Part shown: positions 8,224-17,613 of the stretch, piece by piece
How the letters are laid out: each line of letters begins with the position of its first letter
Position numbering within the stretch: the stretch's first letter is position 1
Source of the DNA: Streptomyces goshikiensis
GTDB taxonomy: Bacteria; Actinomycetota; Actinomycetes; Streptomycetales; Streptomycetaceae
DNA: 64,000 nt
Direction of reading: 5' to 3'
Assembly: GCF_014650555.1 (NCBI RefSeq)
Contig: NZ_BMVE01000012.1
Coordinates: 1-64,000 of the forward strand
Position numbers and translations under genes: made by a program
The notes under the pieces: generated by a model
Told to the model about the DNA's origin: nothing
The model's input: the letters and a program-made list of their open reading frames with translations, nothing else
The model's database searches: none

Positions 8224-9021
8224 ATGACCCGCAAGGAGCGCTGGCAGACGCTGCTGGATCTGCTGGTGGAGCGGGGCGAGCTGGAGGTGGAGCCCGCCGC
8301 GGAGGCCCTCGGGGTGTCCGCCGCGACCGTGCGCCGCGACCTCGACCAGCTGGCCGAGCAGCAGCTGCTGGTCCGCACGCGCGGCGGGGCGGTGCCGCAC
8401 GGGGTCTCGTACGAACTCCCCCTGCGCTACCGGACCTCGCGCCGGGCCGCCGAGAAGCGGCGGATCAGCGAGGCGGTGGCGGCGCTGATCGTGCCGGGCG
8501 AGGTGATCGGCCTGACGGGCGGCACCACCACGACGGAGGTCGCGCGCACCCTCGCCGGCCGGGCCGACCTGGCGGCCCCGGCCGGACCGGCCGCCGGCTC
8601 GCCCGCGCTGACGGTGGTCACCAATGCCCTCAACATCGCGGGCGAGCTCGTCATCAGACCGCAGTTCAAGATCGTGCTGACGGGTGGGGTGGCCCGCCCC
8701 CAGTCGTACGAGCTGACCGGCCCGCTGGCCCAGGGCGTCCTCGGGCAGCTCACCGTGGACACGGCGGTGGTCGGCGTCGACGCCTTCGACCCGGCCGACG
8801 GGGCGGCCACCCGCCACGAGGACGAGGCGGCGATGAACCGCCTACTCTGCGAGCGCGCCCGCCGCGTGATCATCGCGGCCGACTCCAGCAAGCTCGGCGT
8901 CCGCGCCTTCGCCCGGATCTGCGCGACCTCCGCGGTGGACGTCCTGGTCACGGACACGGGACTCTCGGACGCAGGCGCGGAGCCGTTCGAGTCGGCGGGC
9001 GTGGAGGTCGTACGGGTGTAG
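8224..9021 (+). CDS. DeoR/GlpR-family transcriptional regulator
   Basis: About 265 aa. The N-terminal winged helix-turn-helix begins MTRKERWQTLLDLLVERGEL and includes LGVSAATVRRDLDQLAEQ, the DeoR recognition helix. The C-terminal effector half has the GGTTTTEVA sugar-phosphate loop, LTGGVARPQSYELTGP, VVGVDAF and IIAADSSKLG, all standard for DeoRC. It probably binds a phosphosugar of the divergent aldolase/isomerase pathway and represses it. I chose ATG 8224, preceded by GAAGGGGG, over a GTG at 8158 that would add 22 residues outside the family. The gene's last 15 bases are the start of a triplicated 27-bp repeat. Confidence 0.88.
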   Translation: MTRKERWQTLLDLLVERGELEVEPAAEALGVSAATVRRDLDQLAEQQLLVRTRGGAVPHGVSYELPLRYRTSRRAAEKRRISEAVAALIVPGEVIGLTGGTTTTEVARTLAGRADLAAPAGPAAGSPALTVVTNALNIAGELVIRPQFKIVLTGGVARPQSYELTGPLAQGVLGQLTVDTAVVGVDAFDPADGAATRHEDEAAMNRLLCERARRVIIAADSSKLGVRAFARICATSAVDVLVTDTGLSDAGAEPFESAGVEVVRV

Positions 9022-9087
9022 CCGCGGCCCGCCGTCGTACGGGTGTAGCCCGCGGCCCCCGTCGTACGGGTGTAGCCGCGGCCCGCC
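9007..9087. repeat. Three tandem 27-bp copies duplicating the deoR-type gene's 3' end
   Basis: Three head-to-tail units, 9007-9033, 9034-9060 and 9061-9087. Each begins GTCGTACGGGTGTAG, which in copy 1 is the last four codons and stop of the DeoR-type gene (VVRV stop). Copies 1 and 3 are identical; copy 2 differs by a few bases near its 3' end. The array fills the whole gap to the convergent LysR gene, whose stop codon starts at 9089-9091. Confidence 0.95.
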
Positions 9088-9088
9088 G

Positions 9089-10003
9089 TCAGTGCTCCGG
9101 CAGGCGTTCCGCCTCGCGGGACAGGGCGGCCAGGACCGGGGCGATCAGCGGGTGGGACTCGGCGCCCCGGCGGACCGCGGCGAAGACGCGGCGGGTGGCC
9201 GCCGGACCGGCGACGGGGCGCACCTGGACCTCCTTGAGGTCCATGCCGCGCAGCGCGGACCGCGGTACCAGGGCCACCCCGGCCCCCGCGCCCACCAGCG
9301 CCGTCACGGCCCGGAAGTCATCGGAGGAGTGCGCGAACCGGGGCTGGAACCCGGCGAGTTCGCACGCCAGCAGGGTCACGTCGTGGCACGGGTTCCCCGG
9401 GTACTGGCCCACCCAGTCGGAGTCCGACAGGTCCCCCAGCGCCACCGCCGGGAGGTCGGCGAGCGGGTGCCCCGAGGGCAGCACCGCGTCGAAGGGCTCC
9501 GCGTACAGCGGCAGGACGGACAGCCGGCCGTCGTCGGCGCCCGGTGCGCCCCGGTACTCGACCGCGAGCGCGACGTCGGCCTCGCCGTCCAGCAGCAGCG
9601 GCAGGCTCTGGTCGCCCTCCGCGTCGCGCACGCGCAGCCGGATCCCCGGGTGCTCCCGGCCGAGCCGGGAGATGGCCGGGGCGAGCACCTCGGCGATACC
9701 GGTCGCGAAGGCGGCCACCGTCACCTCGCCCGCCGAGCCGCCCGCGTACGCCGCGAGTTCCGCCTCCGCGCGCTCCAGCTGGGCCAGCACCTCGTGGGCG
9801 TGCCCAAGCAGGATCTCGCCGGCGGCGGTGAGCCGCACCCCCCGCCCGCTGCGGGTCAGCAGCGCGTGCCCCGTCTCCTGCTCCAGCGCGGCGAGCTGCT
9901 GGGAGACGGCGGAGGGGGTGAGGTACAGGGCTGCGGCCGCGGCGGTCACCGTACGGTGATCCGCCACGGCCCGCAGGATGCGCAGCCGGCGGGGGTCGAT
10001 CAC
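9089..10003 (-). CDS. LysR-family transcriptional regulator
   Basis: 304 aa, normal LysR length. The N-terminal HTH reads LRILRAVADHRTVTAAAAAL then LTPSAVSQQLAALEQETG, followed by the LTAAGEILLGHAHEVL linker helix and a type 2 periplasmic-binding-like effector domain (about 90-300). The effector ligand cannot be inferred. Start is a GTG at 10003 (reads MIDPRRLRIL); no strong ribosome site precedes it. It lies just downstream of kbl on the same strand, 39 bp apart, so it may be read through from kbl or have its own start. Confidence 0.88.
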   Translation of the reverse strand: MIDPRRLRILRAVADHRTVTAAAAALYLTPSAVSQQLAALEQETGHALLTRSGRGVRLTAAGEILLGHAHEVLAQLERAEAELAAYAGGSAGEVTVAAFATGIAEVLAPAISRLGREHPGIRLRVRDAEGDQSLPLLLDGEADVALAVEYRGAPGADDGRLSVLPLYAEPFDAVLPSGHPLADLPAVALGDLSDSDWVGQYPGNPCHDVTLLACELAGFQPRFAHSSDDFRAVTALVGAGAGVALVPRSALRGMDLKEVQVRPVAGPAATRRVFAAVRRGAESHPLIAPVLAALSREAERLPEH

Positions 10004-10042
10004 ACCGCCATTGTCTCAGGGCTCAGGGGTCTCCCCCGTCCC

Positions 10043-11251
<1,209 letters not shown>

Positions 11252-11932
11252 GTGCGGTGCTCTCTTTCTCCTGTGTGCGGCGGCGGAGGGAGGGGGCCGG
11301 GCCCCGCCGGAGGGGGGAGGGTGGGCGGGGCCCGGCCGGAGGGAAATGGTCTGTGGGAGCTGCTGGTACGGAACCGGTGGGTACGGAACGGGGCGCCGGG
11401 AGCGCCACCGCCCGCGCGGGGCTGTGAACGACCAGGGACCCGCGAGCGGCGCCCCAGGGCCGTTGCCGGCTCGACGCTACCGGCAGCCGGGGCAGCCTCT
11501 ACGGCCCCGGCCACCGACGGCGTGGGGCCGCTGCCGGCCTGACGCTGCCGACGGCCCGGGGCAGTCTCGGTGACCCCGGCCACCGGCTGCCCCGGCGCCA
11601 CCGGCGGCCCGGCGCCTTTGCCGGCCCGGCGCCGTTGCCGGCCCGGCGGCCCGGCGCCGACGGGCTCGGGGCACTGCGCACGGGGCGTGAGTACCCCCGG
11701 CCCCATCGGCAGCCCGGGCGGTCCCGGGCCATCGGCCGTTGCCGACGGGCGGGCCCGGGCCCAGGGGCGCGGGGCGTCCTGCCCGGGTCACCGGCGGCCC
11801 GGTGCCTTCGGCGGCCTGCGGCCGTCGGCACCCGGCTCCGGGGCCGCCGTCTCGCCGGGCGGCGTGCCGCCCGGGGCGGACCGGGCTGCGCTGGCCGGGC
11901 CGTACGGCGCGGCCAGCGCGGCGGCGGTCCGG
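11252..11932. repeat. 681-bp GC-rich repeat region between kbl and tdh
   Basis: I see no convincing gene here: all long open frames are low-complexity and on several frames at once. From 11462 a unit of about 68 bp (starting GTTGCCGGCTCGACGCTACC) is followed at 11530 by a diverged copy (GCTGCCGGCCTGACGCTGCC), and shorter CCGGCCCGGCGCC repeats continue to about 11670. A plausible kbl promoter/leader must lie near 11252-11340, but I could not pick a clear -10. Confidence 0.6.
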
Positions 11933-12961
11933 TTACGCGGTCCAGTCGAGGATGATCTTGCCGCTGCGGGCGGTCGACGCCTCGTCGAAGGCGGCCTCGA
12001 ACTCCGTGTGCGCGTACCGGCCGGTGATGACGGGGCTGAGGTCCAGCCCGCCCTCCAGCAGCACCGTCATCGCGTACCAGGTCTCGAACATCTCGCGCCC
12101 GTAGATGCCCTTGATGGTGAGCATCGAGGTGACGACCTTGGCCCAGTCGACCGGGAAGTCCTGCGCGGGCAGGCCCAGCATCGCGATGCGGCCGCCGTGC
12201 GTCATGTTCGCGATCATGTCCTGCATCGCCTCGGCGCGGCCCGACATCTCCAGGCCGATGTCGAAGCCCTCGCGCAGCCCCAGCCGCGCCTGCGCGTCGG
12301 CGATCGTGGTGTTGCGGACGTCCACCGCGAGCGTGGCGCCCGCCTTGCGGGCGATCTCCAGCCGCTCGGGGCTGACGTCGGTGATGACGACGTTGCGCGC
12401 ACCGGCGTGCTTGGCCACGGCCGCCGCCATGATCCCGATCGGGCCCGCGCCGGTGATCAGCACGTCCTCGCCGACCAGCGGGAACGACAGCGCGGTGTGC
12501 ACGGCGTTGCCGAAGGGGTCGAAGATCGCCGCCACGTCCAGGTCCACGGCGGTCCGGTGCACCCACACGTTCTGCGCGGGCAGGACCACGTACTCGGCGA
12601 AGGCGCCGTCGCGCCCGACGCCGAGCCCGATCGTGCTGCGGCACAGGTGGCGGCGTCCGGCCAGGCAGTTGCGGCACTTGCCGCACACCAGGTGACCCTC
12701 GCCGCTGACCAGCGCGCCGATCTCGATGTCCTGGACGTCCGCGCCGAGCGCCGCGACCTCGCCGACGAACTCGTGGCCGAGGACGAGCGGGGTCTTGACC
12801 GCGCCCTGCGCCCAGCCGTCCCAGGCGCGGATGTGGAGGTCGGTTCCGCAGATGCCGGTGCGGAGCACCTTGATCAGCACGTCGCCGGGGCCGTACTCGG
12901 GCTCGGGGACGTCCATGAGCCACAGCCCGGGCTCGGCCTTGTGCTTGACGAGTGCCTTCAT
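11933..12961 (-). CDS. tdh: L-threonine 3-dehydrogenase
   Basis: 342 aa, zinc-dependent medium-chain dehydrogenase. Catalytic zinc ligands sit in TGICGTDLHI and LGHEFVGEV; the structural zinc lobe is CGKCRNCLAGRRHLC; the NAD site is LITGAGPIGIMAAAVAK; IKGIYGREMFETWY near the C-terminus is characteristic of Tdh. It oxidises threonine to 2-amino-3-ketobutyrate for Kbl. I chose ATG 12961 (MKALVKHKAEPG) because it has GGAG at proper spacing and matches family N-termini; the ATG at 12979 lacks a site. It is divergent from the esterase gene. Confidence 0.95.
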   Translation of the reverse strand: MKALVKHKAEPGLWLMDVPEPEYGPGDVLIKVLRTGICGTDLHIRAWDGWAQGAVKTPLVLGHEFVGEVAALGADVQDIEIGALVSGEGHLVCGKCRNCLAGRRHLCRSTIGLGVGRDGAFAEYVVLPAQNVWVHRTAVDLDVAAIFDPFGNAVHTALSFPLVGEDVLITGAGPIGIMAAAVAKHAGARNVVITDVSPERLEIARKAGATLAVDVRNTTIADAQARLGLREGFDIGLEMSGRAEAMQDMIANMTHGGRIAMLGLPAQDFPVDWAKVVTSMLTIKGIYGREMFETWYAMTVLLEGGLDLSPVITGRYAHTEFEAAFDEASTARSGKIILDWTA

Positions 12962-13103
12962 GGGGGTGGCTCCAGGCATGCGGAAGGGTGCACCGCGGGC
13001 GTCGTGCGCGAGCGGTACCGGTGACGGGCACCAATCTGCCGACCGGGCCCTTGATCAGTCCATCGAGACTTTCTTAAGCGGGTCGACAGCGCAGCTTCAC
13101 GCC

Positions 13104-13116
13104 TATGCTCCTCAGG
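13104..13116 (+). promoter_or_regulatory. -10 element and probable transcription start for the HSL-type hydrolase
   Basis: TATGCT at 13104-13109 fits TANNNT and is six bases before an in-frame GTG at 13116. Transcription probably begins near 13116. It could make a leaderless protein 19 residues longer than the 13173 start, but the strong GGGGAGG before 13173 favours a leadered message. Confidence 0.45.
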
Positions 13117-13172
13117 TGACGGGGCGGGGGTCCCGGCAGTGTCCGGGGCAGGGGAACGGGGAGGTGGGGGGC

Positions 13173-14081
13173 GTGCCGAGTCTGCGCGCAAGGGCGCTTT
13201 CGGCCGCGCTGAAGGCGGCGGGACGGCGAAGACGGTTCGCGAGCGCGGAGGCGGTCCGGGCCCGGGTGGCGCGGTCGGCGCGCCGGCCCGCTTCGCACCT
13301 GCCGCCGCGCTCGCTGGGCCGGGTCGCCGAGGTGTCGCGGACGTTCGTCGGGGCCTGGCCGGTGTACGACTTCTCCCCGCTCGGCGGCGAACCCGCCGCG
13401 CAGGTGCTGTACGTGCACGGCGGCGGGTACGTCAACGAGCTGGAGCGGCCGCACTGGGCGCTGGTCCGGACCCTGGTGACCCGGGCCCGGGCGCAGGTCG
13501 TCGTACCGGCGTACATCCTGGCCCCGCGCGGCAGCGCCGACCGGACGGTGCCGGTCGCCGCCGATCTGCTGAGCGGCATGATCGCGAGCGCCGGCGCGGG
13601 CGGGACGGTGCTCGTCGGGGACTGCGCCGGGGCCGGGCTGGCGCTGGCCGCCGCGCAGCGGCTGCGGGAGCGCACCGGGGCGCAGCCGTCCCGGATCGTG
13701 CTGATCTCGCCCTGGCTGGACGTGAGCATGAGCCACCCGGACCAGCCGGCGATCGAGGCGGCGGATCCGGTGCTGGCCCGGCCGGGACTGCTGGAGGCCG
13801 GCCGGCTGTACGCGGGCAACCTCGCCGCCGACGACCCCCGGGTGAGTCCGCTGCACGGGTCGTTCGCGGGTCTGGCGCCCCTGACCGTGTTCACGGGCAG
13901 CCGGGACGTGCTGAGCACCGACAGCCGGGAGCTGCTGCGCAGGGCCGGGGAGGCCGGCACCGAGGTGGAGTTCCACGAGGAGCCGGGGATGCCGCACGGC
14001 TACCCGCTGCTGCCGGTGCCGGAGGGGCGGGCGGCCCTCGACCGGATCGTGGAGCTGGTCAGGACGGCGGCCGGCCCGTGA
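13173..14081 (+). CDS. Alpha/beta hydrolase fold-3 (HSL family) with Cys in the nucleophile position
   Basis: 302 aa. Oxyanion-hole motif YVHGGGYVN (about residue 85), nucleophile elbow VGDCAGAGLA (about 150), acid in TGSRDVLSTDS (about 243) and histidine in PGMPHGYPL (about 270) follow the order of hormone-sensitive-lipase-type acetyl esterases. The elbow, normally GDSAGG, reads GDCAGA: the codon is TGC at about 13623, so the nucleophile would be cysteine. The protein may be a thiol hydrolase, a weakened esterase or a non-catalytic homologue. Start GTG 13173 has GGGGAGG eight bases upstream. The N-terminus is basic (RARALSAALKAAGRRRR) and without a clear signal peptide. It is divergent from tdh. 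Confidence 0.85.
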   Translation: MPSLRARALSAALKAAGRRRRFASAEAVRARVARSARRPASHLPPRSLGRVAEVSRTFVGAWPVYDFSPLGGEPAAQVLYVHGGGYVNELERPHWALVRTLVTRARAQVVVPAYILAPRGSADRTVPVAADLLSGMIASAGAGGTVLVGDCAGAGLALAAAQRLRERTGAQPSRIVLISPWLDVSMSHPDQPAIEAADPVLARPGLLEAGRLYAGNLAADDPRVSPLHGSFAGLAPLTVFTGSRDVLSTDSRELLRRAGEAGTEVEFHEEPGMPHGYPLLPVPEGRAALDRIVELVRTAAGP

Positions 14082-14170
14082 CGGCCCGCCCCGCGCCCCT
14101 CTCCGCCGGCGCACCGGCCCGCGCACCAGCCTGAACGCCCGCCCGGGCCCCGGCCCGTGGCCCCGCCGCG

Positions 14171-14884
14171 CTACGCCGTGCACGTCATCAGCGAGCTGAC
14201 CGGCCAGGCGCGGTACGCCGTCCAGTACGCCTCGTCCCGCACCGCGTCGGCCGGCGGGGGCCGGCCCGGCTGCCAGCCGACGGTGGAGAAGCCCGCCTCC
14301 ACGGCCGCTTCGGCGAAGTCGGAGTGCGTCCATTCCCGGTACTCGAAGTGCTGCGGCGGTTCGGTGAGGAACTGCGCCTTCAGCAGCGGTGCGTCCCCGT
14401 CCGCCACCCGGTCCAGGATCCGCACCCCGTACGGCGACCAGTCCACCTGCGGGAACGCCCCGGCGTTGGGGACGATGGCCAGCAGCCGGCCGCCGGCCCG
14501 CAGGTTGGCGCGGATCGAGCGGAACATGGCGTGCAGCGCCGTCCGGTCGGGCGCGTGGTTGAAGAGGTACACGGCGGTGGCCAGGTCGAAGGGGCCCAGC
14601 TGTGGCATGCCGACCGCGTCGGCGACGACGTACTCGACGGCGGATGACCCCTCGGGGTGCTCCGCCCGCGCCCGGCGGATGCGTTCGGGGCAGCTGTCGA
14701 CGCCGACGGTGCGCCGGGCGCCGCCGCTCGCCAGCAGCCGGACGATGCCGCCGTGGCCGCAGGCAAGGTCGAGGGTGTCGAGGCCGTGGACCCCGCCGAG
14801 GGCGTCGAGCGCGGTGCACAGGGTGAAACCGTCCGCCACCGAGAAAGCCGTCGGGGTCGTTGACGTGTCATACGGCTGTTGCAT
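14171..14884 (-). CDS. Class I SAM-dependent methyltransferase
   Basis: About 237 aa. Motif I is LDLACGHGGIVRLLASGG (about 35-52), followed by TVGVDSCPERIRRAR and a motif II/III region YVVADAVGMPQLGPFDLATA and LRAGGRLLAIVPN. This is the generic Methyltransf_11/25 fold; the substrate is unknown. Start ATG 14884 (MQQPYDTST) has GGGGAGG at good spacing; the in-frame start at 14929 would add 15 residues without a site. It sits convergent to the HSL-type hydrolase and in the same direction as the LysR gene upstream, 117 bp apart. Confidence 0.85.
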   Translation of the reverse strand: MQQPYDTSTTPTAFSVADGFTLCTALDALGGVHGLDTLDLACGHGGIVRLLASGGARRTVGVDSCPERIRRARAEHPEGSSAVEYVVADAVGMPQLGPFDLATAVYLFNHAPDRTALHAMFRSIRANLRAGGRLLAIVPNAGAFPQVDWSPYGVRILDRVADGDAPLLKAQFLTEPPQHFEYREWTHSDFAEAAVEAGFSTVGWQPGRPPPADAVRDEAYWTAYRAWPVSSLMTCTA

Positions 14885-15000
14885 GTCCGCAAGCCTCCCC
14901 GGGCCCGGCGAGGGGGACCGCCCCCGCACCGGGACCTCCCCCGGACGGGGGAGGCGTTCGGGTCAGTGCGTACGGCGTACGGGGCGCCGCGCGTCCCGAG

Positions 15001-15918
15001 TCAGCGCGCCGCCGGGCGCGCGCTGAGCAGCTCCCGGGCGCAGCCGCGCAGCCAGGCGTGCGCCGGGTCGGCGTCGTGGCGGGGGTGCCAGGCCATGCCG
15101 AAGGGCAGGGCCGGCAGGTCGAGCGGGATCCGGAAGGTCTCCAGTCCGAGGCCGGCGGCGAGCGGCGCGGCCTGGGTGGTGAGCAGCCCGACGAGGTCGC
15201 TCTCGCGCAGGACGAACAGGGAGGCGGGGAAGGTTCCGACGCTGCCGACCACCCGCCGGGTCAGGCCGAGTTCGGCGAGCGCGGTGTCGACGGGGCCTTC
15301 GAGGCGGCCGCGCCGGGAGGCGATCAGGTGGTCGGCGGCGGCGAACCGGCGGGCGGTGAGCCGCCCCTCCAGCAGCGGGTGCCCGGGGCGTACGACGCCC
15401 ACCATGAGCTCGTCGGAGAGGTGCTCGACGCGCACCTCGGGGGAGCGGGTGTCGACGACGCCGAGTTCGAGGTCGGCCATGCCCTCGCGCAGGGCGGGCA
15501 CGTCGACGTGGCTCTCCGACAGGAAGCGCAGCCGCACCCCGGGGGCCTCGCGCGCGATCCGGGTGAACAGGGTGGCCCCGGACACGGCGGTGAAGGCCTC
15601 GTTGGCCAGCACGGTGAAGGTGCGGGTCAAGGTGGCCAGGTCCACCTGTCCCCCGGTCAGGAAGAGCGCGCGGGCCCGCTCGACGACGGCCTTGACCTCG
15701 CACTGGACGGCGAGGGCGTGCGGGGTGGGGACCATGGTCCGGCCGGCGCGGACCAGCACGGGGTCACCGAGGGCCTTGCGGATGCGGCCGAGGGTGCGGC
15801 TCATGGCGGGCTCGGACAGGTGCAGGCGGGCCGCCGCCCTGGAGACGCTCGACTCCTCCAGGAGGACGTCCAGGGCGACCAGCAGGTTCAGGTCCATCCC
15901 GGATTGCGTCACGCGCAT
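15001..15918 (-). CDS. LysR-family regulator of the adjacent MFS exporter
   Basis: 305 aa. The NodD/NahR-like LysR N-terminus reads MDLNLLVALDVLLEESSVSRAA with LSEPAMSRTLGRIRKALGDP, followed by a substrate-binding domain to the end. Start ATG 15918 keeps seven residues before MDLN; ATG 15897 is the alternative, and many relatives begin at MDLN. An AAGGGA precedes the upstream start closely. It is divergent from an MFS transporter with 106 bp between them, the classical LysR layout, so it probably controls that gene in response to an exported compound. Confidence 0.87.
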   Translation of the reverse strand: MRVTQSGMDLNLLVALDVLLEESSVSRAAARLHLSEPAMSRTLGRIRKALGDPVLVRAGRTMVPTPHALAVQCEVKAVVERARALFLTGGQVDLATLTRTFTVLANEAFTAVSGATLFTRIAREAPGVRLRFLSESHVDVPALREGMADLELGVVDTRSPEVRVEHLSDELMVGVVRPGHPLLEGRLTARRFAAADHLIASRRGRLEGPVDTALAELGLTRRVVGSVGTFPASLFVLRESDLVGLLTTQAAPLAAGLGLETFRIPLDLPALPFGMAWHPRHDADPAHAWLRGCARELLSARPAAR

Positions 15919-16024
15919 TCATCCCTTGCAGAACTTGCACTGGAAAGCAGGTCAGCCCAACCCTACGGTGAGCGGCGGGACATGAGTCCCCGCCCGAGCC
16001 CGATCCTGACTCCGAGGAGGAGCC

Positions 16025-17458
16025 TTGCTCCGCCATGCCGACATACAGGACCGGGCCGTGCCCGGGCCGGCTCCCACGCTGACCCGCGCCACCCTGCTCG
16101 TGCTGTGTGCCTGCGTCCTCGTCGCGCAGGCGATGGTGGCCGCCGTCAACCTGCTGATCCCGCAGCTCGCCGCCTCCACCCTGCACCCCACGCCCGGCCA
16201 GCTGCTCTGGGCCGTCGACGCGTACGTCATCGTCTTCGCCGCGCTGCTGATCCCGGCCGGGGCGCTCGGCGACCGCTACGGCCGCAAGGGCGCCCTTATG
16301 TCCGGGCTCGGCCTGTTCGCGGCGGGCGGCGCGGTCAGCGCGCTCGCCACCACCCCGGCCGTACTGATCGCCGGGCGCGGCCTGTGCGGGGCCGGGGCGG
16401 CGCTGATCATGCCGGCCACGATGTCGATCCTGGTCCACCTGAGCCCGCCCGAGCGGCGCGCCCAGGCCCTGGCCACCTGGACGCTGACCATCGGCCTCGG
16501 GGGCCTGACGGGCAACATCGGCGGCGGCCTGGCCGGCCAGTACCTGACCTGGCGGGCGCTGTTCTGGGCCGTCGTCCCGCTCGGCGGGCTGCTCGCGCTG
16601 ATCGTGGCCCGCACGGTCCCCCGTACTCCCTCGCGGTCCGACGCGTCCGTCGACCCCGTGGGCGCGGCGCTGCTCGCGGGCGCGTTGCTCGCCGTGGTCT
16701 ACGGGATCATCGAGGGCCCGGGCTTCGGCTGGGGTTCGGTGCGCGTGCTGAGCGCCTTCGGCGCCGGTGCGGCGCTGCTCGCCGCCTTCACCCTGTACGC
16801 GCTGCGCGCCGCGGCCCCGCTGCTGGACCCGCGGATCTTCCGGTCCCCGAAGCTGCGGGCCGGGACGCTCGGCATCGGTACGGGCTTCTTCGGGCTGTTC
16901 GCGCTGTTCTACGTGAACCCCCAGTACCTCCAGTACGCCAAGGGCTTCTCCCCCGCGATGGCCGGGCTGGCGATCATCCCGGTGACGACGGGCCTGGCCG
17001 TGATGCCCAAGCTGGGCGCCCGGCTGGCGCAGCGGACCGGGCCGAGGCTGCCGGTCGGCGCCGGGCTCGCCATGGTCGGCGCGGGGCTGCTGCTGCTGTC
17101 CACGGTCGACAAGGACACCCCGTACCTCGTGTACGCCGTCTACCTGCTGGTGATGTCCGCCGGGGCCGGGCTGAGCGCGCCCTCGCTGACCCTGACGGTG
17201 GTCGCCGAGCTGCCGGCCCACCAGGCGGGCCTGGGCTCCGGGCTGAACACCGCCGCCCGCGAGATCGGCGCCGCGCTGGGGGTGGCGGTGTTCGGCACGG
17301 TGCTGGCCTCCCGCTTCCACGGTGACCCGCGGGACCCTGCGCAGGTCACCGCGTTCACCGATGCCATGGGGGTGGCGCTGGGCACGGTGGGCGTAGTGGC
17401 CCTGCTGGCCGCGGCCACCGTGACGCTGGGCTACCGAGAGCGACCCGCCGCAAGCTGA
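16025..17458 (+). CDS. MFS transporter, DHA2 (14-TM) drug exporter type
   Basis: 477 aa. The hydrophobic profile shows about 14 membrane segments from residue 20 to 470. Motif A appears as GALGDRYGRKGALMSG and motif C-like sequence GLCGAGAALIMPATMSIL; the size fits the EmrB/QacA DHA2 group, proton-driven efflux of drugs or natural products. The start is unusual: TTG at 16025, supported by GAGGAGGAG immediately upstream; the nearby ATG at 16035 is out of frame. It is divergent from the LysR gene. Direct copies of GCCCGGGGCCTCGCAG follow the stop at about 17465-17499. Confidence 0.9.
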   Translation: MLRHADIQDRAVPGPAPTLTRATLLVLCACVLVAQAMVAAVNLLIPQLAASTLHPTPGQLLWAVDAYVIVFAALLIPAGALGDRYGRKGALMSGLGLFAAGGAVSALATTPAVLIAGRGLCGAGAALIMPATMSILVHLSPPERRAQALATWTLTIGLGGLTGNIGGGLAGQYLTWRALFWAVVPLGGLLALIVARTVPRTPSRSDASVDPVGAALLAGALLAVVYGIIEGPGFGWGSVRVLSAFGAGAALLAAFTLYALRAAAPLLDPRIFRSPKLRAGTLGIGTGFFGLFALFYVNPQYLQYAKGFSPAMAGLAIIPVTTGLAVMPKLGARLAQRTGPRLPVGAGLAMVGAGLLLLSTVDKDTPYLVYAVYLLVMSAGAGLSAPSLTLTVVAELPAHQAGLGSGLNTAAREIGAALGVAVFGTVLASRFHGDPRDPAQVTAFTDAMGVALGTVGVVALLAAATVTLGYRERPAAS

Positions 17459-17613
17459 CCCCCGGGCCCGGGGCCTCGCAGGCGCCCGGGGCCTCGCAGA
17501 GGCACGGGGGCCTCGTAGGGGCTCCCACGGCCTTCCGCGGCCTTCCGGTGGCCGCGCCGCCGGCGCCCGGCGTGCGGGTGCGCCGCGCGGGCCCCAGGGC
17601 GCATCCTGGCTGT

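Noticed and set aside
11252..11932. Hidden genes in the tdh-kbl gap
   Set aside because: Open frames exist on both strands at once, are low in complexity and lack starts with ribosome sites.
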